Below are positions 51,957 to 61,534 of a stretch of DNA of 64,000 bases, piece by piece. The DNA is from Thalassospira sp. HF15 (GTDB lineage: Bacteria > Pseudomonadota > Alphaproteobacteria > Rhodospirillales > Thalassospiraceae). Where the stretch lies: NCBI RefSeq assembly GCF_011806525.1, contig NZ_JAAVKI010000001.1, positions 682,001 to 746,000 on the forward strand, given 5' to 3'. The notes beneath the pieces are model-generated. The model saw only the letters and a program-made list of their open reading frames with translations. It was not told where the DNA came from and made no database searches. Each line of letters starts with the position of its first letter. Within the stretch, counting starts at the first letter, position 1. The position numbers and the translations under genes are program-made.

Positions 51957-52454
51957 TTAACGTTTCGAGAACTGGAAGCTACGACGAGCTTTGGCGCGAC
52001 CGTATTTTTTACGTTCAACTGCACGAGAGTCACGGGTGAGGAACCCACCAGCTTTGAGTGACGGACGCAGTGCCGGCTCGAACATGGTCAGTGCACGGGA
52101 GATACCGTGACGAACGGCACCGGCCTGACCGGAAAGACCGCCACCGGTTACGGTGCAGACAACATCGAACTGATCTTTACGATCGGTTGCGCCGAACGGC
52201 TGGTTGATCACCATGCGCAGAACCGGACGTGCGAAGTACTCTTCGAACTCACGGCCATTGACGGTGACTTTACCCGAGCCCGGTTTGATCCAGACACGTG
52301 CAATTGCGTTCTTACGACGGCCGGTTGCATAGGAACGGCCCTGTGCGTCGATCTTCGGCTCCGGGAGCGTGCCTTCTGCAGCAGCTGCAGCGGTTTCGCC
52401 GCCCTGTGCCAGATCCAGATCCTTGAGATCTTCAAGAGTTTTGGTGTCGGCCAT
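51957..52454 (-). CDS. rpsI: 30S ribosomal protein S9
   Basis: 165 residues. The S9 core starts at [19 protein letters not shown] and ends with the conserved [17 protein letters not shown] tail whose last lysine and arginine reach the P-site tRNA. The first 38 residues (acidic, Ala-rich) are an N-terminal extension of the kind found in alphaproteobacterial S9. The start codon shares one base with the rplM stop (TAATG), so translation is coupled. Confidence 0.97.
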   Translation of the reverse strand: MADTKTLEDLKDLDLAQGGETAAAAAEGTLPEPKIDAQGRSYATGRRKNAIARVWIKPGSGKVTVNGREFEEYFARPVLRMVINQPFGATDRKDQFDVVCTVTGGGLSGQAGAVRHGISRALTMFEPALRPSLKAGGFLTRDSRAVERKKYGRAKARRSFQFSKR

Positions 52455-52921
52455 TATTTAGCACTCCGCTTGTTCTTTTCGTTCATAGCCGCTACGTCGA
52501 GGACTTCCGGCTTCTGAGCTTCATGCGGATGCTCGGTACCAGCATAGACGTGCAGTTTGGAAAGAACCTGGCTGCGCAGCGGGCCACGGGTCATCATACG
52601 CTCAACAGCTTTGATGATAACGCGTTCCGGGTGCTCGCCGTTCAGGAGCTTGTCCATGGTACGTTCTTTAATGCCGCCCGGATAACCGGTGTGCCAGTAG
52701 AACTTCTTGTTCTGAAGCTTACGGCCAGTCAGTTTGACTTTTTCGGCATTGACGATGACGATGTGATCGCCACAGTCCATGTGCGGGGTAAACATCGCTT
52801 TGTGTTTACCACGAAGACGGTTGGCAACAACGGCTGCAAGGCGGCCAAGGACGACGTCTTCTGCGTCGACCACGAACCATTTGCGCTCGATGTCGCTCGG
52901 TGTCGCAGTGAAGGTTTTCAT
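52454..52921 (-). CDS. rplM: 50S ribosomal protein L13
   Basis: 155 residues from the ATG at 52921; the longer frame upstream is not L13 sequence. [53 protein letters not shown] and MLPRGPL-like [12 protein letters not shown] are standard. Its 3' end extends past the usual L13 terminus with a Lys/Ser tail. First gene of the L13-S9 operon, as in most bacteria. Confidence 0.97.
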   Translation of the reverse strand: MKTFTATPSDIERKWFVVDAEDVVLGRLAAVVANRLRGKHKAMFTPHMDCGDHIVIVNAEKVKLTGRKLQNKKFYWHTGYPGGIKERTMDKLLNGEHPERVIIKAVERMMTRGPLRSQVLSKLHVYAGTEHPHEAQKPEVLDVAAMNEKNKRSAK

Positions 52922-52982
52922 TATTTCTATACTCGAAAACTGGGTTCCACGGAGGGATTGTTCCCTCGTTGAAAGTCGGCGC

Positions 52983-53010
52983 ATTATGCCAGCATTCAAC
53001 AGGAAAACAA
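52983..53010 (-). promoter_or_regulatory. Candidate sigma-70 promoter of rplM-rpsI
   Basis: On the minus strand TTGTTT and CATAAT are separated by 16 bases, with the -10 about 60 bases ahead of the rplM start. Confidence 0.4.
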
Positions 53011-53076
53011 CAGGAATATTTCATTCATTTTCAATGACTTATATGTCGAGGTATTATTTTACCACAACATTTCAGG

Positions 53077-53517
53077 CTATTTTTCTGCCGGCGGCATCGC
53101 ATAGGTGCCGATCACATGCGCCACCAGCGCATCATCAACACAGGACCGAATATGGCATTCCGCAATCAAAAGCCTCCTGCCCGCCTTGAGAATTTTGGCT
53201 TCGGCCATCAAATCCCCGGGCTTCGCACCGGACAGAAAATGCACCGTTGCCTCTGTCGTCACCGCAAGATCAGCCTTGGGCACCACAAGCCAGGCAACCG
53301 CATAAAGCGCAATATCCGCCAACGCAAAGATCGCAGGCCCTGTCACCACATTGCCCGGACGCAGATAGCGTTCATTGAATGGCAAGCGCAGAACTGCGGT
53401 ATCTTCTGACAGACTTTCGGTGACCACCCCCATATCGCCGACAAACGGCACCTTTTCACGCATGATGGCGTCAAAGTCGGCCGGTGTTACCCCGGTCCGG
53501 GATTCGGAACTGTTCAT
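53077..53517 (-). CDS. PaaI-type hotdog-fold thioesterase
   Basis: 146 residues. The hotdog pattern is clear: LRLPFNERYLRPGNVVTGPAIFALADIA, then VTTEATVHFLSGAKPGDLMAEAKILKAGRR. The LRPGNVVTGP segment takes the place of the usual HRPGG(T)ISGP motif with the catalytic aspartate in ADIA. It should hydrolyse acyl-CoA thioesters in the cytoplasm; the substrate is unknown. Single gene upstream of the ribosomal operon. Confidence 0.82.
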   Translation of the reverse strand: MNSSESRTGVTPADFDAIMREKVPFVGDMGVVTESLSEDTAVLRLPFNERYLRPGNVVTGPAIFALADIALYAVAWLVVPKADLAVTTEATVHFLSGAKPGDLMAEAKILKAGRRLLIAECHIRSCVDDALVAHVIGTYAMPPAEK

Positions 53518-53651
53518 GGCTTGGATGGCCTCCCTTTACGGCTACTTTGATGCAGCCATTATTGTTACCGGAAGATAGCCTGACATAACGTTTACGTTAA
53601 CGTCAATAATTTGCAGGGAGAAACGGCCCTGTGTGCCACCTTGTGCAGCAG

Positions 53652-53939
53652 CTATCGGGTTAAGATCCCCACCACATCGGTATAGATTGCCACCACCACA
53701 CACAGGATCACAATGCCTGCAATTGCGGTTGCACCGATCGCAGGCAAATTTTCTTTCATCCACTCACTGATCGATATGCGCGGCGTGCCATCGGTTTTGC
53801 GCTTGAAGCGGGCACGAACCGGCCCACGCGAAAGATCACGTACCGGTTTGTCGACTTCATCATTGGATGCCCAGTGATGGCGGTTCTCGGGCAGATATAC
53901 AGGTTGACGGTCTTCCTGACCGGTTTCGTCATACATCAT
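53652..53939 (-). CDS. Small C-terminally anchored membrane protein
   Basis: 95 residues (first of two adjacent ATG codons; no good ribosome site). Residues 1-65 are polar and charged; residues 68-90 (IGATAIAGIVILCVVVAIYT) form a single membrane span close to the C-terminus. The orientation predicted is cytoplasmic N-terminus. No family known to me. The next gene upstream on the same strand has the same layout on a larger scale. Confidence 0.5.
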   Translation of the reverse strand: MMYDETGQEDRQPVYLPENRHHWASNDEVDKPVRDLSRGPVRARFKRKTDGTPRISISEWMKENLPAIGATAIAGIVILCVVVAIYTDVVGILTR

Positions 53940-54190
53940 GGCGATTTCACAGCGTCATTCGCTGGCTCCTGCAACAAGGGTGAACTTACTTTCCACCGAC
54001 ATCTCGGCACGTGCTTTGCCATGCCATGATCGCGGCGCCCCCGCCTCGGATAATTTCGCGCTGTCTCCCCGGACATTGGATGTTTTGTTTCGCGGCTATG
54101 GAAAAGCGTTGCCTGGGCCGCGATGACGTTGATTACCTCTCTGATATATGGGGATTAAGGCAATCGTTCGGCAAGAGGTCGCAATCTGCG

Positions 54191-55162
54191 TTACCTGCCG
54201 ATAATTGATGAGAACTCATTGATCGTCAGAACCAGAACATAACCCACAGCCACAGCCGCAATCATATAGGCGGCCAGTCGTGCAATCATCTTGTTCAGGC
54301 TCAGCGGCTCCCCGGGTTGCTTGCGCCCTTTGGCTGAACGTCCTTTTGACGTGCCCGATGATTTGCCCTGTTTTTGCAAAATTGCCTGGCGCTTGGCATC
54401 AAGGTCATCTTCGACTGCCCAGTTTGACTCACTGTCGGGCAGGTTGATGCGCGACTTGCGCACCTCGGCCTCTTTCAGGTCATCCACCCGTCCGGCAATA
54501 TTGTTCTCGCCGCCGGTCCCGTCCAGGTCATCACTTTCGCGCGTGCGATCAAGCAGCGTTTTGCCGCCATTCAGGCTTTCGACATATTCATCATAGGCCG
54601 TTTTTTCTTGGGCGATTGCGGCCTTCTGGGCTGCAGCATGGGCTGCAGGTTCCCGGGCCTGTGTCGACGGACCATTTTGCGCGGAACTCACTGGCTGCTG
54701 CGCATCCTGTGGCAGAAACATGGATACGAGCCCACTGGTGTTGTTCTGAACATAGACATGGCGGCGCGGTTTGACCTTTGCCGCCGCGCTTGCATGTTCC
54801 TTTTTGACATCGGAAAGGTTTGCGCTGCTCATAAGCGGGGTCGGTTTTGGGCCAACCATGGCAGGTGGATGCAGATCATCCTCGATAACGGGATCGGGAT
54901 TTTGATCACCATCTTCTTCATCAGGATCGATTTTGCGTTTGGGCATAAGGAAGGGAGGAATATCAAACCCGTTCTTCAACAGGCGCGCACGTGCTTCGGC
55001 GCGATACTTTTCAAGATCGCGTTCCATAACATCCTTGCGATCAAAACGCTTGATGGGCGTTTCACGCACGGGTTTAGTTAGCTTTACGGCTTCCCGGACT
55101 TTACGGGTCGGCACAAAGCGACCCGGTGCTTGTCCGCGCCGAGGCGGTAAGTTTTTACTCAT
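54191..55162 (-). CDS. Tail-anchored membrane protein, unknown
   Basis: 323 residues from the ATG at 55162. Highly charged and mostly disordered: basic start (PPRRGQAPGRFVPTRKVREA), acidic patch (DPDEEDGDQNPDPVIEDD), Gln/Ala-rich middle, then a basic stretch (SSGTSKGRSAKGRK). A single span lies at about 295-317 (AAYMIAAVAVGYVLVLTI), nine residues from the end. Resembles no family that I know. Followed at 250 bases by another tail-anchored protein on the same strand; 53940-54190 between them holds no gene. Confidence 0.6.
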   Translation of the reverse strand: MSKNLPPRRGQAPGRFVPTRKVREAVKLTKPVRETPIKRFDRKDVMERDLEKYRAEARARLLKNGFDIPPFLMPKRKIDPDEEDGDQNPDPVIEDDLHPPAMVGPKPTPLMSSANLSDVKKEHASAAAKVKPRRHVYVQNNTSGLVSMFLPQDAQQPVSSAQNGPSTQAREPAAHAAAQKAAIAQEKTAYDEYVESLNGGKTLLDRTRESDDLDGTGGENNIAGRVDDLKEAEVRKSRINLPDSESNWAVEDDLDAKRQAILQKQGKSSGTSKGRSAKGRKQPGEPLSLNKMIARLAAYMIAAVAVGYVLVLTINEFSSIIGR

Positions 55163-55342
55163 CCACAACCACTTGCCGAATGAATTTTATAAATCAGGCG
55201 CAAACACCAGAAAATTCGGCACATCTCCAAGGTTTTATTATTGGCCAAGGCCTCTAACCCTTTGCGTGTAATTCTACTACGGTATACCGTCTTTTAAAAA
55301 CCAAAAAACGTCAAATACATACAGCCACCCGGGAGGCCCGCC

Positions 55343-56137
55343 ATGACCGATACCAAAGCTGACCTTGAACTCGTCACACGCGCAGACAGCGACGGCGTTG
55401 TCACGCTCACCATGAACAACCCGAAACGCCGCAATGCCCTGTCGGGCGCAATGATGACGGCCCTGAAAAATGCGTTTGACAAGATCGCCACCGAGACGTC
55501 TGTCAGATGCGTCATTCTCGCGGCAGAGGGCCCGGTATTTTGCGCCGGCCATGACCTTAAGGAAATGAGTGGCATCACCGAATGTGATCAGCATGCCAGC
55601 CTGTTTAATCAATGCAGCAATTTGATGATGACGATTGTAAGCCTGCCACAGCCGGTGATCGCACGTGTGCGCGGCATGGCGACAGCTGCGGGCTGCCAGT
55701 TGGTCGCCAGTTGTGATCTGGCCGTTGCCGCCAGCACTGCAAAATTCGCAACACCGGGCGTCAATATCGGCCTTTTCTGTTCGACACCGATGGTCGCACT
55801 TAGCCGTAATATCGCACGCAAACATGCCATGCGCATGCTTCTGACCGGCGACCCGATCAATGCCGACACCGCTTTTTCCATGGGACTGGTATCTGACGTG
55901 GTCGAGGATGGCGATCTTGAAACCCACACCGATGCACTGGCAGCCGGAATTGCTGCGCGTTCGGGCATGACCGTGCGCTTGGGCAAGCAGGCCTTCTACA
56001 AGCAGGTCGAAATGCCGCTGACGCAGGCTTATTCCTATGCATCTGATGTGATGACCGCAAACATGCAAAAGCACGACGCCCGCGAAGGGATCGGCGCCTT
56101 TGTCGAAAAACGCCATCCCGAATGGCGCCACGAATAA
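55343..56137 (+). CDS. Enoyl-CoA hydratase/isomerase family protein
   Basis: 264 residues, GGGAGG upstream of the ATG. Crotonase-fold motifs: LTMNNPKRRNALSGAMM, the oxyanion-hole region FCAGHDLKEMSG and VRGMATAAGCQLVASCDLAVA, then FATPGVNIGLFCSTP. The HDLKEM opening and lack of the second glutamate at GxxG-x-F suggest the ECHDC3-like group rather than a classic hydratase. It acts on acyl-CoA in the cytoplasm. Separate promoter; the LysE gene follows 95 bases on. Confidence 0.85.
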   Translation: MTDTKADLELVTRADSDGVVTLTMNNPKRRNALSGAMMTALKNAFDKIATETSVRCVILAAEGPVFCAGHDLKEMSGITECDQHASLFNQCSNLMMTIVSLPQPVIARVRGMATAAGCQLVASCDLAVAASTAKFATPGVNIGLFCSTPMVALSRNIARKHAMRMLLTGDPINADTAFSMGLVSDVVEDGDLETHTDALAAGIAARSGMTVRLGKQAFYKQVEMPLTQAYSYASDVMTANMQKHDAREGIGAFVEKRHPEWRHE

Positions 56138-56232
56138 CCTGCCATATATCTGTGCTGTGATTGATGACGCTATTTGCAAATGCCCGGTAATGACGCATCA
56201 TCAGGTAGATATCGAAATTTGGAGTCCGACCC

Positions 56233-56862
56233 ATGTCGTTTGAAATCTGGCTTGCCTTTGCTTTTGCCTGTGCTGTTGTTCTGGCCATTCCCGGCCCGAC
56301 CATCATGCTTGTTGTCAGCTACGCACTGGGCAAGGGCAAACAAACCGCATGGGCAACCGTGCCGGGCGTTGCGCTCGGCGATCTTACCGCGATGACGATC
56401 TCGCTGGCAGGTGCTGGCGCATTGCTTGCGGCATCGGCAGAGGCCTTTACCGTGCTGAAGCTCGGCGGGGCGGCCTATCTGATCTATCTTGGCATCAAGA
56501 TGTGGCGCGAAAAGCCCGAAGCCCTGCATGACAACCCGGATGCCAAACGCAACCGGCCGTCACGCATGTTCCTGCAGGCCTATGTCGTCACAGCCCTGAA
56601 CCCCAAGGGCATTGTGTTCTTCATCGCCTTTGTGCCGCAGTTCGTTACGGCAGGTGATCCGCTTTTGCCGCAGTTCATCATCATGACCGCAACCTTCGTT
56701 ACGCTGGCAGCGATCAATGTGGCGATCTGGGCGGTTATGGCAAGCGCGCTGCGCGAACGGTTCCGGCATCCATCGGCCCTGCGTCGCCTGACGCGGGTCG
56801 GCGGCGGTGTTATGATTGGCGCAGGCTTGCTGACCGCCCTCACCCGTCGCGCTGCAGCCTGA
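56233..56862 (+). CDS. LysE/RhtB-family amino-acid exporter
   Basis: 209 residues, GGAG eight bases upstream. Five to six membrane spans; family marks are IPGPTIMLVVSYALGKGK near residue 20, FTVLKLGGAAYLIYLGIKMWR, and ALNPKGIVFFIAFVPQF. Members export lysine, threonine, homoserine lactone or similar solutes. The substrate cannot be told. Same strand as the upstream crotonase gene, but a link is not evident. Confidence 0.88.
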   Translation: MSFEIWLAFAFACAVVLAIPGPTIMLVVSYALGKGKQTAWATVPGVALGDLTAMTISLAGAGALLAASAEAFTVLKLGGAAYLIYLGIKMWREKPEALHDNPDAKRNRPSRMFLQAYVVTALNPKGIVFFIAFVPQFVTAGDPLLPQFIIMTATFVTLAAINVAIWAVMASALRERFRHPSALRRLTRVGGGVMIGAGLLTALTRRAAA

Positions 56863-56895
56863 TCCACCCCTAAACCACACCTGACTTCCTATGGG

Positions 56896-56940
56896 TACCA
56901 AGATTTGCAGAAAGCCAATATTCTGCAGGTCTTGGTATTT
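56896..56940 (+). terminator. Long two-stem hairpin after the LysE gene
   Basis: TACCAAGA pairs with TCTTGGTA and, further in, TGCAGAA pairs with TTCTGCA; the outer stem is followed by TTTATTTAT. Between it and the chemoreceptor gene (56941-57094) the sequence is very AT-rich and presumably holds the promoter. Confidence 0.75.
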
Positions 56941-57094
56941 ATTTATCATATAGTAATAATGTTATAATATTCATACGTCAGTATTTTCTGTCATTTACAT
57001 AAACTCAAAGTTGATTTTAGATAACCCCTTATATTTTGTAGAAGAATGAATACTTGTAGTTCTTCTACGAGACGGGAAGAGGGGAAATCTGGAC

Positions 57095-59065
57095 ATGCTG
57101 AAATCTCTGAAAATCGGTCCGCGGCTGAGTATCGCGATGATTTTTATAACCTTTGCGACTGCACTGGTTATCGGGCTTATCAACCTTTCGATTGAACAAG
57201 ATATTGTTGCAGGTGCTGAACAACGCGAACTGCGCGCCAATTTTGAACAATTGCGAAGCAGCCTGGACATGGAGGCCGACCGCGCCCTTTCAATGGCGGA
57301 CTTTGCCGCAAGCATTCCCGCCGCCCAGAAAGCCATGGCCGACAATGACCGTGACACACTTGCCGAGATTTTCGGCCCCGGTTTTGCTGACCTCAAAGAA
57401 AACCACGGCGTGCGTCAGTTCCAGTTCCACAAGGCACCGGCCGTCTCATTCCTGCGGGTTCATAAGCTTGAGAAATTCGGTGATGATCTGTCTTCCTTCC
57501 GCAAGACTGTCGTCGAAACCAACACGACGCAACAATCCATCAGCGGCCTTGAAGTCGGCGTTGCCGGTCTTGGCATGCGTGGCGTCACCCCGGTTTTCAA
57601 TGACGGGACACATGTGGGGTCGGTCGAATTCGGTCTGTCGTTCGGGCCGGCCTTCTTTGAACACTTCAAGATGCGCTCCAACACTGATGCCGCCCTGCTC
57701 ATTGACCGTGATGGCACCTTTGAAGTCTTTGCCTCCACCTTCCCGGAGGGCTTCCTTGATATCACCGCACCGGAACTGGCCGCTGCCCGCGATGGCGAAC
57801 AGATCCTTCCGCCACAGGATGCCAATGGTACAGAACTGGCTCTGATGGCCCGCCCGATTACGGATTTTAGCGGCCAGAACCTTGGCATTATTGTCATGGG
57901 CATTGATCGCGGTTTCTTTGCGACCGCGCTTAACGATGCCACCACCCTGTCACTCGGTGTTAGCATTGTGACGCTGCTCGTTGCACTTTTGATCGCCTTT
58001 AGCGTCAACCGGTCGATCTCGCACCCGATCCGGGCCATGACCCAGGCGATGAACAAGATCGCAGGCGGCGCGCTTGATACCGAAGTCCCCGCCAAGGACA
58101 AAAAGGACGAAATCGGTGAAATGGCCAGCGCTGTCACCGTTTTCCAGACCAATGCACTGCGCATGAAAAGCCTGGAGGCAGAACAAAAAGAACTTCGCGA
58201 GAAAAACGAAGAAGAGAAAAAGGCTCTTGGCCGCAAGCTTGCCGATGAATTTGAAGGCACGGTCGGCAGCATCATCGATGGCCTTGAAAGTGCCGCGCGG
58301 GAAATGGATGATGCGTCCCGCACAATGTCAGGCACAGCAGACGAGACCACGCAGCAGGCAAAGATCGGCATGGATGCCGCGCAAAATGCCTCAAACAACG
58401 TCGCAACCGTTGCCGCCTCGTCCGAGGAACTTTCTGCCTCAATCACCGAAATCAGCCGTCAGGCGAACCATTCAAGCGAAGTGGCTGCCAATGTCGCAAA
58501 CAAGGCATCCAGTACGCGCGAAACAGTCGATGGCCTTGTCGAGGCATCTGCACGTATTGGCGATGTGATCGCCCTGATCAACGACATCGCGGCCCAGACC
58601 AACCTTCTGGCGCTGAACGCCACAATCGAAGCCGCCCGCGCGGGCGAAGCCGGCAAAGGCTTTGCCGTTGTTGCCAACGAGGTAAAGAACCTCGCCTCGC
58701 AAACCAGCCGCGCGACGCAGGAAATCTCCGAGCAGATCGAAAGCATCCAGAGTGCAACCAAGCTTTCCTCGACCGCGATCAACGAGATCACCGATATCGT
58801 CGGTGAACTCAATGAAAGTGCATCGGCCATTGCTGCCGCGGTGGAAGAACAAGGTGCCGCGACCCAGGAGATTTCCGGCAGTGTTGAAAACGCATCTGTC
58901 GGCACCAGTGGCGTGACCGAAAGCATCAGTCTGGTCAGCGCGGCTGCCGTCCGTTCGACAGAAAGCGCTGATACGGTTCTGAAATCGGCCAATGAACTGA
59001 TGGAATATTCGGTCAATCTGCGCCGCGAGACCAACAACTTCCTGAGCAAAATCCGCTCTGAATAA
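57095..59065 (+). CDS. Methyl-accepting chemotaxis protein with periplasmic Cache-type sensor
   Basis: 656 residues. Membrane span at about 12-34, a periplasmic region of about 250 residues (double-Cache type 3-like by the [20 protein letters not shown] and [11 protein letters not shown] segments), second span near 285-305, HAMP, and signalling domain with [20 protein letters not shown]. Unlike the receptor at 13887 it has no CXXCH motif. The end (NFLSKIRSE) lacks a CheR-binding pentapeptide. The ligand is unknown. Preceded by an AT-rich promoter region. Confidence 0.88.
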   Translation: MLKSLKIGPRLSIAMIFITFATALVIGLINLSIEQDIVAGAEQRELRANFEQLRSSLDMEADRALSMADFAASIPAAQKAMADNDRDTLAEIFGPGFADLKENHGVRQFQFHKAPAVSFLRVHKLEKFGDDLSSFRKTVVETNTTQQSISGLEVGVAGLGMRGVTPVFNDGTHVGSVEFGLSFGPAFFEHFKMRSNTDAALLIDRDGTFEVFASTFPEGFLDITAPELAAARDGEQILPPQDANGTELALMARPITDFSGQNLGIIVMGIDRGFFATALNDATTLSLGVSIVTLLVALLIAFSVNRSISHPIRAMTQAMNKIAGGALDTEVPAKDKKDEIGEMASAVTVFQTNALRMKSLEAEQKELREKNEEEKKALGRKLADEFEGTVGSIIDGLESAAREMDDASRTMSGTADETTQQAKIGMDAAQNASNNVATVAASSEELSASITEISRQANHSSEVAANVANKASSTRETVDGLVEASARIGDVIALINDIAAQTNLLALNATIEAARAGEAGKGFAVVANEVKNLASQTSRATQEISEQIESIQSATKLSSTAINEITDIVGELNESASAIAAAVEEQGAATQEISGSVENASVGTSGVTESISLVSAAAVRSTESADTVLKSANELMEYSVNLRRETNNFLSKIRSE

Positions 59066-59146
59066 TCACGCTATCCCGGTCCACTGTCCTCCAGACGACG
59101 GTGGACCGGCACTTCTCCAAACGTCAAACCTGTTCTGATACGTTAC

Positions 59147-60025
59147 TTAACGAGAAGACGCCCCGGCGGCGACCTTTTGGGTGCCAAAGACCCGCGCAAT
59201 CATGCTTCTTGCAGGTTTATCGCGCCCGAACTGGGCAATCACCGCAAACCCGATACCAGCCAGCAATACAGTCCATGCGGGACGCAATGGCCACATGCAT
59301 TCCAGATTGGCGGCAACCACCCGATCTGCCGGAATACCGGTCGCCAGGCCATACCACGCATATTCAATTCCGGCCGTCGCAAGCCCGCTCAGAACAGCAA
59401 TCGACAGCAAGGTCTTGCTCGAACGCAGCGACCATCCCCGCCAATGGGCAAAACGATAAAGCATCAGCCCCACAAACATCCCGGCCATCAGGGTGGCTTC
59501 GGTGACATCGATCTTTGACTGCAAAAAGAAATGCACAATGCCCAAGACAGCAATGGGATAGACCAACTTGTGCAGGCGCCCCCATTTGGCTCCCAGCCGG
59601 CGCATCGCCGATTTGGTTGAGGTCGCTGTCAAAACAGCAAGCCCAACCAAGGCAACAAACCCGATTGTCAGGTAAATACGCAAAACGATCTCGCTTGCGA
59701 TCCGGAACGGGTCAAGGTTCTGGCTGATGGCATAAAGGCCAAAATGGATCATCACATAGCAAAAGGCCGCGACACCGATTTGGCGGCGCACCTGAACCAG
59801 TTTCGAAAACCGGGTCATCCGGCGAAGCGGTGTCACCAGAAGTGTGATCAGCAATATCCGGATGGCCCACTCACCGCTTTCAAGGATGGCTTCCTTGACC
59901 GGGATGGTCGCCCCACCCTCGGCAATCACCGGCCACAGCAGCAGACAGCCCGGCACAACAAGGGCGACAAAAACAACCAGTTTGAAAACTGAAAACCGCC
60001 CGGAAGGGTCAAGCCATGGATACAT
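59147..60025 (-). CDS. msrQ: MsrQ-like haem-binding membrane subunit (methionine sulfoxide reductase system)
   Basis: 292 residues, six or more hydrophobic spans, ferric-reductase-like transmembrane fold. Conserved histidines for b-type haem are likely those in VMIHFGLYA, KWGRLHKLVYPIAVLGIVHFFLQ. This is the pattern of MsrQ (YedZ), which passes quinol electrons to the periplasmic molybdoenzyme MsrP. No msrP gene adjoins it: the neighbours are a chemoreceptor and a CoA-binding protein. Start at the ATG at 60025 has only a weak ribosome site. Confidence 0.85.
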   Translation of the reverse strand: MYPWLDPSGRFSVFKLVVFVALVVPGCLLLWPVIAEGGATIPVKEAILESGEWAIRILLITLLVTPLRRMTRFSKLVQVRRQIGVAAFCYVMIHFGLYAISQNLDPFRIASEIVLRIYLTIGFVALVGLAVLTATSTKSAMRRLGAKWGRLHKLVYPIAVLGIVHFFLQSKIDVTEATLMAGMFVGLMLYRFAHWRGWSLRSSKTLLSIAVLSGLATAGIEYAWYGLATGIPADRVVAANLECMWPLRPAWTVLLAGIGFAVIAQFGRDKPARSMIARVFGTQKVAAGASSR

Positions 60026-60208
60026 TCAATATGAACCTGTCAGGTTTTACCGATCCCCCAGTCAAAGCGCACCTGGCGGTCTGCGTCATCTAAATTGCTA
60101 TCAACTTTCCGCGAGGATGTCGCGCCGAATGACGCATATCAAAGTTGCGCGATGCGGCCGACCATATAACAATCATACGCAGTGAGCACTTAAAGTGGAT
60201 GAACCCGA

Positions 60209-60631
60209 ATGGCCGAATTTGAAAACCCCACCGACCCGGAAATCAAAACCCTGCTTGATAGGACCAAAACCATTGCCCTTGTCGGTGCCAGCCCCAAGCC
60301 GGAACGTCCATCCAACCGGGTGATGAAATTCCTGCTTGATCATGGCTATACGGTAATCCCCGTCAATCCCGGCCAGTCTGGTGGCACCATTCACGGCCAG
60401 ACTGTTGTTGCCAGACTGTCTGACATCGCCGGACCAGTCGATATGGTCGACATTTTCCGCAATAGTGATGATGCCGCAGGTGTTGTCGATGAGGCGATTG
60501 CCATTGGCGCAAAATCTGTCTGGATGCAGCTTGGCGTGATCAATCCAGAAGCCTGCGCAAAGGCGGTGACAAACGGCATGACCGCCGTAATGGATCGTTG
60601 CCCGGCCATCGAATTGCCGCGCCTGTCATAA
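60209..60631 (+). CDS. CoA-binding domain protein, YccU-like
   Basis: 140 residues. A Rossmann-type CoA-binding fold: TIALVGASPKPERPSNRVMKFLLDHGYTVIPVNPG, then DMVDIFRNSDDAAGVVDEAI and SVWMQLGVINPEA. Small free-standing members of this succinyl-CoA-synthetase-like group are widespread; their role is not settled. Weak ribosome site; strong palindromic terminator after it. Confidence 0.85.
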   Translation: MAEFENPTDPEIKTLLDRTKTIALVGASPKPERPSNRVMKFLLDHGYTVIPVNPGQSGGTIHGQTVVARLSDIAGPVDMVDIFRNSDDAAGVVDEAIAIGAKSVWMQLGVINPEACAKAVTNGMTAVMDRCPAIELPRLS

Positions 60632-60656
60632 GCTTCAGATACGCGGCACGCCCAAC

Positions 60657-60690
60657 AAAAAAGGCACCGGATATCCGGTGCCTTTGTTCA
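60657..60690. terminator. Bidirectional terminator
   Basis: AAGGCACCGGATATCCGGTGCCTT (60661-60684) is a perfect 24-base palindrome flanked by A-tract and TTG. It separates the converging CoA-binding gene and the minus-strand exported protein gene. Confidence 0.8.
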
Positions 60691-60710
60691 TTTCTCAAGA
60701 CGTGGTCTGT

Positions 60711-61364
60711 TTAACCGCGGCCACACTGCGCCATCAGATCCGGCACAAGCCCCTGATTGCCCATAAAGACAGGCTGCACGGCACTGGTGACGGTGTAGGC
60801 CGTGGTATGCTCGTCAACAAGCGCGTCAAAATGGCCCGCCGTTTCCAGGACAAGCGACATAACCCCGTCAGGCTTGATGCGAAGTGCTGCAAAGCCGTTG
60901 GCATACTCGGTCCGTGCGCATTCGCGCCCCAGAATGGTATCGAAACGCTCGACCAGCGCATAGCGCGGGTTTTCGACCAAGTCGTCACGCGTTTCCACCT
61001 TGGTTGGCTTCACACCGATTTTCGGAACATATTTTGCAAAATTGGTCTGGGACTGAACAATGTACCCATCCGGGAAATACACCGCGACATCTTCGGCCAG
61101 CAGGATACGGTCCCCGATCACTTGACCGGACCGCAGAAGTTCCTTGATACGCTTGCCAGGGATTTCGCCCGAAAACGCATTAAAGCGCAGGGTTTTGCCA
61201 TCACCACGAAGGTCGGCAAAATAACGTTCGAACGGAACGACTGGTGTTTTGTCTGCCGCACGTGCGCTCGGCAAGAAGGCGGTGGTCATAACCGCCAGTG
61301 TCGCAACTGCAAGAGCAACGCCCCCCGAGCGCTGCGAAAAGACCGTCTTGATGGCCTTTAGCAT
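60711..61364 (-). CDS. Exported protein, unknown
   Basis: 217 residues with GGCGGGG upstream. Signal peptide about 1-36 (VALAVATLAVMTTAFL, ending PSARA). The mature part is basic and has DRILLAEDVAVYFPDGYIVQS and RYALVERFDTILGREC; one cysteine in GREC and one in AQCGRG at the end, likely a disulfide. No family that I recognise. Probably periplasmic. Single gene. Confidence 0.55.
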   Translation of the reverse strand: MLKAIKTVFSQRSGGVALAVATLAVMTTAFLPSARAADKTPVVPFERYFADLRGDGKTLRFNAFSGEIPGKRIKELLRSGQVIGDRILLAEDVAVYFPDGYIVQSQTNFAKYVPKIGVKPTKVETRDDLVENPRYALVERFDTILGRECARTEYANGFAALRIKPDGVMSLVLETAGHFDALVDEHTTAYTVTSAVQPVFMGNQGLVPDLMAQCGRG

Positions 61365-61475
61365 ATGTCCCCGCCTCTCACTTACATCAGGATTACAATC
61401 CAGAGATTATGCAGATTGATCCCAAATTCAACACCTGTTTCTGCGAAAAATCGCGGAATTGTCAAAAGCACATAT

Positions 61476-61509
61476 AAAAACAACGAGGTGGCATTATGCC
61501 ACCTCGTTG
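61476..61509 (-). terminator. Intrinsic terminator of the OmpA lipoprotein gene
   Basis: CAACGAGGTGGCA and TGCCACCTCGTTG form a 13-bp perfect stem with a three-base loop; on the minus strand TTTTTATATG follows. It lies 26 bases beyond the stop. Confidence 0.92.
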
Positions 61510-61534
61510 CCAAAGATTTGGTAAACGTCGAAAA

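Noticed and set aside
55277-56179. 300-codon minus-strand frame opposite the enoyl-CoA hydratase gene
   Set aside because: Cys/His/Arg-rich antisense shadow; the plus-strand crotonase motifs and ribosome site are clear.
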